NCBI GenBank assembly: GCA_934359535.1
Contig: CAKRLN010000048.1
Location: forward strand, 1 to 12,200
DNA: 12,200 nt
Reading direction: 5' to 3'
DNA from: an uncultured Lachnospiraceae bacterium
GTDB lineage: Bacteria > Bacillota > Clostridia > Lachnospirales > Lachnospiraceae
Part shown: one piece after another, positions 7,244 through 12,200 of the stretch
Position numbering within the stretch: the first letter of the stretch is position 1
Layout: each line of letters opens with the position of its first letter
Notes under the pieces: model-generated
The model's database searches: none
What the model was told of the DNA's origin: nothing
The model's input: the letters and a program-made list of their open reading frames with translations, nothing else
Position numbers and translations under genes: made by a program

Positions 7244-8130
7244 ATATCAATCAGCTGCAATATTTTATTACACTTGCGAAATATGAGCATTATACGAAGG
7301 CGGCAGATGAGCTTGCGATCACACAGCCAAGCTTAAGCAATGCCATTAAGCTTATGGAGGAGGAGCTTGGAACGTGTCTGTTTGAGAAGAGGGGGAGAAA
7401 TGTTGTCTTAACCAAATATGGCAGGCTTTTCCTAGAATATGCCAAAGAATCCATGCAGACGCTTGGTACCGGGATCAAAAAGGTTCAGGAATTAAACAGT
7501 GCGACGAGCGGTACAATCGATATTGGCTATATTTATACGCTGGGCAGTAAATTTATGCCGAAGCTGGTTGCGGATTTTTTAAGGAAGGATCAGGAGCTTA
7601 CGGTACAGTTCCATTTTGATGTCGGAAGCACAACAAAGATACTGGCAGGCTTAAAGGAGGAGAAGTATGACATTGCTTTCTGCTCCAGAAAGGAAAAGGA
7701 GCCGGGGATCTGCTTTTTACCGATCGGAAAGGAAGAGTTAGTCGTTGTTGTGCCGAAGGGACATCCGCTTTCGGGCAAAAAGGAGGTATCGCTGCTTGAG
7801 ACACTGCCATATCCGCAAGTCTACTTCTCAAAGACAAGTGGCCTAAGACCGGTCATTGATGGACTGTTTGCCCAGCTGGAAAACAAAAATGGACCAGAGC
7901 TTGCCTATGAGGTAGAAGAGGACAGCTTTATGGCAGGACTCGTTGCGGAAGGGTTTGGAATTGCGGTTATGCCGCGGATTCCACTCCTTGATACGATGGG
8001 GGTTTCCGTTCTTACATTAAAAGAGCCAAGTTATGAAAGAAAAATCTATATGGCATATATGAAGGATAAATATATGGCTCCGGTCACGGCAAAATTTGTG
8101 GATTTTGTGCTGCAGGAGACCGGAAAATAA
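7240..8130 (+). CDS. LysR-family transcriptional regulator (paralog 1)
   Basis: A 296-residue LysR-type regulator of normal length. The N-terminal winged helix-turn-helix spans about residues 1-60 (MNINQLQYFITLAK, HYTKAA, ITQPSLSNAI), followed by a linker helix and a two-lobed periplasmic-binding-protein-like effector domain (about 88-295). Its ATG overlaps the PdxR-like stop in an ATGA junction, so it is probably translated by coupling from the same mRNA. It is plainly paralogous to the convergent LysR at 9014-8133, sharing blocks such as GRNVVLTK, YDIAFCSR and a GFGIAV segment. Effector and targets are unknown. It may regulate the nearby shikimate-type genes or a distant locus; the link to vitamin B6 is only positional. 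Confidence 0.93.
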   Translation: MNINQLQYFITLAKYEHYTKAADELAITQPSLSNAIKLMEEELGTCLFEKRGRNVVLTKYGRLFLEYAKESMQTLGTGIKKVQELNSATSGTIDIGYIYTLGSKFMPKLVADFLRKDQELTVQFHFDVGSTTKILAGLKEEKYDIAFCSRKEKEPGICFLPIGKEELVVVVPKGHPLSGKKEVSLLETLPYPQVYFSKTSGLRPVIDGLFAQLENKNGPELAYEVEEDSFMAGLVAEGFGIAVMPRIPLLDTMGVSVLTLKEPSYERKIYMAYMKDKYMAPVTAKFVDFVLQETGK

Positions 8131-8132
8131 TA

Positions 8133-9014
8133 CTACAGATCGGTATGAGCCTCCACATAGCGCTTGAAATTCTCGACAAGCGGCACATGGTAACGGCTTT
8201 TTAATACCGCCATATAGAAATACCGCTCCCAGCTCGGCTCTGTGATATGGATGACATGGATTGGCATATTGTTAAGGATCGGCATGTTCGGGACAACGGC
8301 AATGCCGAAGCCATTTGCGACAAAGCCAGCGATTGTCTGGTCCTCCTCAATCTCAAATACAGTCTGTGGCATCTGCCCGCATGTTTCAAACAGCTTATCG
8401 ATGACCGCCCGCAGTCCGCTCCGCTTCGAAAAGAGGATCTGTGGATAGGAAAGCGTTTCGGAAAGACAAATCGTATCCCGGTCAGAAAGCGGGTGGCGCT
8501 TTGGCACAATCACGACAAGATCCTGCCTTGCGATTGGAATAAAATCAATTAGTGGTTCGTTGTCCGCGCGGGAGCAGAAGGCAATGTCGTATTTTTGTGC
8601 TTTTAACCCATCTAAGATATCAGCCGTCAGTCCGTTATAGAAATGAAAATTAATATTTTTATAGGGATATTCCGATACAAAGCCACGGATCAGCTCTGGA
8701 ACAAGATTCGTTCCAAGGGTGCGCAGCAGTGCAATGTCAAGTCTTCCTTCGCCATTTCCGGCGGCCTTGATATGGTCAACACTTTTATCTAAAATCTGTA
8801 AGGAACGCTCGACTTCTCCGAGAAATTCCATTCCACATTTTGTCAGGACAACATTGCGTCCTTCCTTTTCAAATAATTTCACAGAAAGCTCCTTTTCAAG
8901 AGCCGAGATTGCATGACTTAAGCTTGGCTGTGTGATACAAAGATGTTCAGCTGCTTTCGTATAATGCTGCATTTTGGCAAGCGTAACAAAATAGCGCAGG
9001 TGATATAAGTTCAT
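8133..9014 (-). CDS. LysR-family transcriptional regulator (paralog 2), probable regulator of the divergent shikimate/quinate genes
   Basis: A 293-residue LysR regulator with an N-terminal winged helix-turn-helix (about 1-60; HYTKAA, ITQPSLSHAI) and a C-terminal effector-binding domain. GAGG (9025-9022 on the minus strand) lies 7 bases before the ATG. It is divergent from the dehydratase-like gene at 9224, the classic geometry in which a LysR protein activates the neighbouring operon when it binds a pathway metabolite and represses itself. In Listeria, the LysR protein QuiR activates a similar gene set in response to shikimate, so shikimate, dehydroshikimate or quinate are plausible effectors; that is inference. 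It ends 2 bases from the stop of the paralogous LysR gene on the other strand. Confidence 0.93.
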   Translation of the reverse strand: MNLYHLRYFVTLAKMQHYTKAAEHLCITQPSLSHAISALEKELSVKLFEKEGRNVVLTKCGMEFLGEVERSLQILDKSVDHIKAAGNGEGRLDIALLRTLGTNLVPELIRGFVSEYPYKNINFHFYNGLTADILDGLKAQKYDIAFCSRADNEPLIDFIPIARQDLVVIVPKRHPLSDRDTICLSETLSYPQILFSKRSGLRAVIDKLFETCGQMPQTVFEIEEDQTIAGFVANGFGIAVVPNMPILNNMPIHVIHITEPSWERYFYMAVLKSRYHVPLVENFKRYVEAHTDL

Positions 9015-9072
9015 GGTAATACCTCTTTTTCTTTTTCGTAGGGATTATGATGCAGTTATTGTATCATGACCT

Positions 9073-9087
9073 ATAGATAATTTCTAT
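9073..9087. promoter_or_regulatory. Candidate LysR recognition box ATAG-N7-CTAT
   Basis: ATAG (9073-9076) and CTAT (9084-9087) form a perfect inverted repeat around 7 bases, extended inward to ATAGA/TCTAT, and satisfy the T-N11-A rule (T9074, A9086). This matches the ATAC-N7-GTAT style of LysR boxes. Its centre (9080) lies about 65 bases upstream of the start expected from the TATAAT at 9133-9138, the usual LysR activation position, and it covers the -35 zone of the likely LysR promoter on the other strand (TACAAT at 9063-9058). Confidence 0.5.
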
Positions 9088-9109
9088 CAATTTTCATAAA
9101 ATTAAGCAT

Positions 9110-9159
9110 TAGTTTTTATAGCGCAGACAACGTATAATAAATGTATCAAGAGATTGACA
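9110..9159 (+). promoter_or_regulatory. Promoter region of the dehydratase-reductase-dehydrogenase operon
   Basis: Two candidates overlap here. TATAAT at 9133-9138 has a poor -35 box 17 bases upstream (TAGTTT, 9110-9115), as expected for an activator-dependent promoter. TTGACA at 9154-9159 is a perfect -35 box but has only a weak -10 (TACGAA, 9176-9181). An imperfectly placed inverted repeat, ATAAAA (9096-9101) with TTTTAT (9114-9119), sits where a LysR activation half-site would be. Sequence alone does not tell which promoter is used. Confidence 0.4.
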
Positions 9160-9223
9160 AAAAATTATCACACTTTACGAATGAAAAAATTCCAGATAAA
9201 GGGACATTAGGGAGGAAATTATC

Positions 9224-10063
9224 ATGTCAAAAAAACATCCAATTACAATCAGTTCATGGACATTAGGAGATCAGTGTAAATTTGAGGATCGCGTCATTGC
9301 AGCAAAGGAAGCAGGCTATGAAGGAATCGGACTTCGCGCAGAGACTTATGTTGATGCATTAAATGAGGGACTTCACGATGACGATATTCTTGCAATCCTT
9401 GCAAAACACGATATGAAGGTAACTGAAGTTGAGTACATTGTACAGTGGGCTGAGGAGCATCGTTCTTATGAGCAGAAATACAAAGAGCAGATGTGCTTCC
9501 ATATGTGTGAGTTATTTGGGGTTGGGCATATCAACTGCGGTCTGATGGAGAACTACTCCGTAGAGTATACTGCACAGAAATTAAAAGAATTATGCCAGAG
9601 AGCTGGAAAATACATCATCGGTGTTGAGCCAATGCCATACAGCGGACTTCCAAACTTAGAGAAAGCTTACGCAGTTGTAAAAGAGTCCGGATGCGACAAT
9701 GCAATGTTAATCTTAGATACCTGGCACTGGGTAAGAGCTGACCAGCCATACGATATCTTAACAGAAGAGATGGCAAAAAAAGTTGTAAGTATCCAGATCA
9801 ATGATGCATATGAAAGACCATACGCAGCATCCATCTTAAGAGATGAGTCCATGCATGACCGTCTTGCTCCAGGAACCGGTGCAAAGGATACCGCAGGATT
9901 TGTAAAAATGATCAAGGATGCAGGTGTTTCCCCAAGAGCGGTCGGCGTTGAGGTAATTTCCGATGCAATTCTTGCAAAGGGCTTAAAGGAAGCAGCAGAG
10001 CATACTTATACAAATACCGAAAAGGTATTAAAAGAGACCTGGCCGGAACTGTTAGAGGACTAA
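9224..10063 (+). CDS. Sugar phosphate isomerase/epimerase-fold TIM-barrel metalloenzyme, probable 3-dehydroshikimate dehydratase
   Basis: A 279-residue AP-endonuclease-2/xylose-isomerase-like barrel. Likely divalent-metal ligands are E135 (GVEPMP), D165 (LDTWH), Q191 (IQIND) and E243 (GVEV), the Glu-Asp-Gln-Glu set used by QuiC/AsbF-type 3-dehydroshikimate dehydratases. H168 and R213 (HDRLAPGTG) are further likely active-site residues. The fold also serves sugar epimerases and isomerases, so the reaction is inferred mainly from context: it precedes a flavoprotein reductase and a shikimate dehydrogenase and lies divergent from a LysR gene, as in the Listeria qui region. It would convert 3-dehydroshikimate to protocatechuate in the cytosol. 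GGAGG (9211-9215) lies 8 bases before the ATG. Codon use favours CCA, GCA and AGA more than the regulator genes do, suggesting high expression. Confidence 0.72.
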   Translation: MSKKHPITISSWTLGDQCKFEDRVIAAKEAGYEGIGLRAETYVDALNEGLHDDDILAILAKHDMKVTEVEYIVQWAEEHRSYEQKYKEQMCFHMCELFGVGHINCGLMENYSVEYTAQKLKELCQRAGKYIIGVEPMPYSGLPNLEKAYAVVKESGCDNAMLILDTWHWVRADQPYDILTEEMAKKVVSIQINDAYERPYAASILRDESMHDRLAPGTGAKDTAGFVKMIKDAGVSPRAVGVEVISDAILAKGLKEAAEHTYTNTEKVLKETWPELLED

Positions 10064-10134
10064 AAGTTATACATTGATTTACACTTTGATTTGAATGGTA
10101 AGAAACACTTGATAGAGAAGAAAGGATAGATACT

Positions 10135-12060
10135 ATGAAATTTCGTGCGATGTTTCAGCCGATCGAGATCGGTAATATGACTGTTAAAAACAGATTTGTC
10201 GTACCACCAATGGGAAATAACTTTGCAAATACCGACGGAACGATGAGTGAACAGTCCGTTGCTTACTATGGCGCAAGAGCGAAGGGAGGCTTCGGCCTCG
10301 TAACGCTTGAGGCAACCGTTGTCCACAAGGATGCAAAGGGAGGTCCAAGAAAACCTTGTCTTTATGATGACAGCACAATCGACAGCTTTAAGAAAGTGAT
10401 CGATGCATGTCATGCAGAAGGTGCAAAGGTTTCCATCCAGCTTCAGAACGCAGGACCGGAAGGAAATGCAAAGAACGCAGGTGCTCCAATTAAGGCTGCA
10501 ACTGCAATCAAATCTGATTTTGGACGGGATATTCCGGAAGCACTGACAACGGAGCAGGTATATGAGCTGATCGATGGCTACGGAGAAGCAGCAGAGCGTG
10601 CCTTAAAGGCTGGCGCAGATGCAGTAGAGGTTCATATGGCACATGGCTATCTTGTGAACTCCTTCATGTCGCCAAGAACAAACAAACGAGTAGATGAGTT
10701 CGGTGGATGCTTTGAGAACAGAATGCGTTTTTCCCGTCTGATCATTGAGAAAATCCGTGAGAAGGTTGGCGATAAGCTTGCAATCCTTGCACGTATCAAC
10801 AGCTCAGATGAAGTGCTTGGCGGATTAGACGTACATGACAGTGCTGCAATCGCAGCATATCTTGAGGATTGCGGTGTAGATGCACTTCATGTATCCCGTG
10901 CCGTTCATATCAGAGATGAATATATGTGGGCTCCGACAACAATCCATGGTGGATTTTCCGCAGATCTTGTAACGGAGATCAAACGTGCAGTAAGCATCCC
11001 GGTTATTACCGTTGGACGTTTCACAGAGCCACAGTACGCAGAGCTTCTTGTAAGAGAAGGACGCACAGACCTTGTTGCATTCGGACGTCAGAGCCTTGCT
11101 GATCCGGAAATGCCAAATAAGGCAAAGGAAGAGCGTTTAGAGGATATGATCCCATGTATCGCATGTCTTCAGGGCTGTGTTCCAAACATGTATCAGGGCA
11201 AACCACTCCGCTGTCTGACAAACCCATTCTTAGGACATGAGTGCGAGGGCATGAAAAAGACCGTAAATCCAAAGAACGTTATGGTAATCGGTGGCGGAGT
11301 CGGCGGTTTATGTGCAGCATTCGTTGCAGCAGAGCGCGGACATGAGGTTACTTTATATGAAGCAAGTGATGTACTTGGCGGAAACATGCGTCTTGCAGCC
11401 TTCCCACCAGGAAAAGGTGATATCACAAACATGGTTCGTGCATACATCCACCGCTGCGAGAAGGATGGCGTAAAGATTGTTATGAATAAAGAAGTAACAC
11501 TGGACTTCGTGAAAGAGCAGAATCCGGATGCCGTAATCGTTGCAACCGGTTCGAAAACACTGATCCTTCCAATCGATGGAATTGACAACGAAGCAATCAT
11601 CCATGGCTCGGATATCTTAGACGGAAAACGTATGCCAGGAAAGAATGTCTTAATCGTCGGAGGAGGAATGGTTGGATGCGAGATCGCAGCATTCCTTGGA
11701 GAGCAGGAGCACAACGTAACCGTAATCGAGTTCCGTGATGAGTGTGGTGCAGATGTGATTAAAGAGCACAAGAAATACTTAATGGAGGATTTCGAGAACT
11801 ACCATATCGGACAGATCACAGGTGCTAAGGTTTGCCGTTTCTTTGAAGATGGCGTAGAGTATGAGACTGCGGATGGCGAGAAGCATGAGACAAGAGGTTA
11901 CGATACCGTTGTTCTTTCCATGGGCTACCGCAACTACAATCCATTTGCAGATCAGTTAGAGGAGCTTGGAAAAGAAGCTTACGTAATCGGTGATGCAACC
12001 CGTGCAAGAAGAGCACTCGATGCAACCGCAGAAGCGTTTGAAGCAGCTATGAAGATTTAA
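10135..12060 (+). CDS. Old-yellow-enzyme-type FMN/4Fe-4S/FAD oxidoreductase (2,4-dienoyl-CoA reductase-like)
   Basis: A 641-residue protein with the three-part architecture of E. coli FadH and related ene-reductases. An FMN-binding TIM barrel fills about residues 1-335, including Y172 in GYLVNSF at the position of the catalytic tyrosine and the RTNKRVDEFGG signature. A 4Fe-4S site follows as C341-x2-C344-x3-C348-x11-C360. Two dinucleotide folds come next: GGGVGG (386-391), probably FAD, and GGGMVG (509-514), probably NAD(P)H. Electrons would flow NAD(P)H to FAD to Fe-S to FMN to an electron-poor C=C bond. It sits 71 bases after the dehydratase-like gene with no terminator, and 26 bases before the dehydrogenase, so the substrate is probably a cyclohexene carboxylate rather than a dienoyl-CoA. 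AAAGGA (10121-10126) lies 8 bases before the ATG. The true substrate is not shown by sequence. Confidence 0.9.
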   Translation: MKFRAMFQPIEIGNMTVKNRFVVPPMGNNFANTDGTMSEQSVAYYGARAKGGFGLVTLEATVVHKDAKGGPRKPCLYDDSTIDSFKKVIDACHAEGAKVSIQLQNAGPEGNAKNAGAPIKAATAIKSDFGRDIPEALTTEQVYELIDGYGEAAERALKAGADAVEVHMAHGYLVNSFMSPRTNKRVDEFGGCFENRMRFSRLIIEKIREKVGDKLAILARINSSDEVLGGLDVHDSAAIAAYLEDCGVDALHVSRAVHIRDEYMWAPTTIHGGFSADLVTEIKRAVSIPVITVGRFTEPQYAELLVREGRTDLVAFGRQSLADPEMPNKAKEERLEDMIPCIACLQGCVPNMYQGKPLRCLTNPFLGHECEGMKKTVNPKNVMVIGGGVGGLCAAFVAAERGHEVTLYEASDVLGGNMRLAAFPPGKGDITNMVRAYIHRCEKDGVKIVMNKEVTLDFVKEQNPDAVIVATGSKTLILPIDGIDNEAIIHGSDILDGKRMPGKNVLIVGGGMVGCEIAAFLGEQEHNVTVIEFRDECGADVIKEHKKYLMEDFENYHIGQITGAKVCRFFEDGVEYETADGEKHETRGYDTVVLSMGYRNYNPFADQLEELGKEAYVIGDATRARRALDATAEAFEAAMKI

Positions 12061-12086
12061 GAATAGAATTCAGGAGGATATTTAAA

Positions 12087-12200
12087 ATGGAAAAGAGAAT
12101 TTCAGGACATACAGGCTTACTTGCATTAATCGGAAGTCCGGTAGGACATTCCGGATCACCGGCAATGTACAATTTCAGCTTTCAGCATGATGGCTTAGAC
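12087..12200 (+). CDS. aroE: Shikimate/quinate 5-dehydrogenase, N-terminal fragment (runs off the window)
   Basis: The first 38 codons are visible. The sequence around IGSPVGHSGSPAMYNF is the hallmark substrate-binding segment of the shikimate dehydrogenase family. S22 and S24 form the Ser-x-Ser pair that binds the shikimate carboxylate; a Ser-x-Thr form is more typical of quinate-preferring enzymes, so shikimate is a likely substrate, though dual-specificity members are known. AGGAGG (12072-12077) lies 9 bases before the ATG. The gene starts 26 bases after the reductase stop, so it is the third gene of the operon. Being in a LysR-linked catabolic-looking cluster, it is more likely an AroE paralog working in the oxidising direction than the biosynthetic enzyme. 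The symbol marks the family only. Confidence 0.85.
   Translation, partial: MEKRISGHTGLLALIGSPVGHSGSPAMYNFSFQHDGLD

Noticed and set aside
11193..11771. A 192-codon minus-strand frame inside the flavoprotein gene
   Set aside because: It is rich in Pro, Ser and Thr as expected from antisense reading of Gly/Ala-rich dinucleotide folds, and it lies over the conserved GGGVGG and GGGMVG motifs.

Overview
The window looks like chromosomal DNA from a low-to-moderate-GC anaerobic Firmicute, most likely a gut Lachnospiraceae of the Roseburia type. This rests on a large secreted, wall-anchored GH26 mannanase with accessory binding modules, AGGAGG-type ribosome binding sites, AT-rich intergenic DNA, a PdxS/PdxT vitamin B6 pathway, and a dehydroshikimate-type gene cluster resembling the one in Listeria. 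The species assignment is inference.

Layout. Positions 1-302 are AT-rich and non-coding. They hold a weak hairpin at the left edge and a near-consensus sigma-A promoter (TTGACT-17-TATAAT) for the next gene. Positions 303-4019 (+) encode a multi-modular endo-beta-mannanase: signal peptide, two N-terminal beta-rich modules, GH26, spacer domain, C-terminal CBM, PT-PD-P repeat and sortase-like anchor. Two back-to-back hairpin terminators (4055-4097 and 4115-4153) separate it from the convergent pdxS-pdxT operon (5605-4161, minus), which makes pyridoxal 5'-phosphate. Divergent from pdxS is a MocR-type regulator (5792-7243), probably PdxR. The 186-bp spacer between them carries three phased TGGAC-like repeats, a good candidate operator.

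The PdxR-like gene overlaps a LysR regulator (7240-8130) by 4 nt. A second, clearly paralogous LysR gene (9014-8133, minus) meets it head-on with only 2 nt between the stop codons. The second LysR is divergent from an apparent catabolic operon: a TIM-barrel metalloenzyme like 3-dehydroshikimate dehydratase (9224-10063), an old-yellow-enzyme-type Fe-S flavoprotein reductase (10135-12060), and the start of a shikimate/quinate dehydrogenase (12087, cut by the window end).

How the parts work together. The left part degrades beta-mannan outside the cell. The middle part makes PLP and senses it. The right part probably takes up carbon or electron acceptors from shikimate or quinate: the dehydrogenase oxidises the ring, the dehydratase may aromatise dehydroshikimate, and the flavoprotein could reduce an unsaturated intermediate. 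The LysR next to it is probably the inducer-responsive regulator. The right-hand module is the most interesting part, because the fate of its product and the substrate of the reductase are not obvious in an anaerobe.
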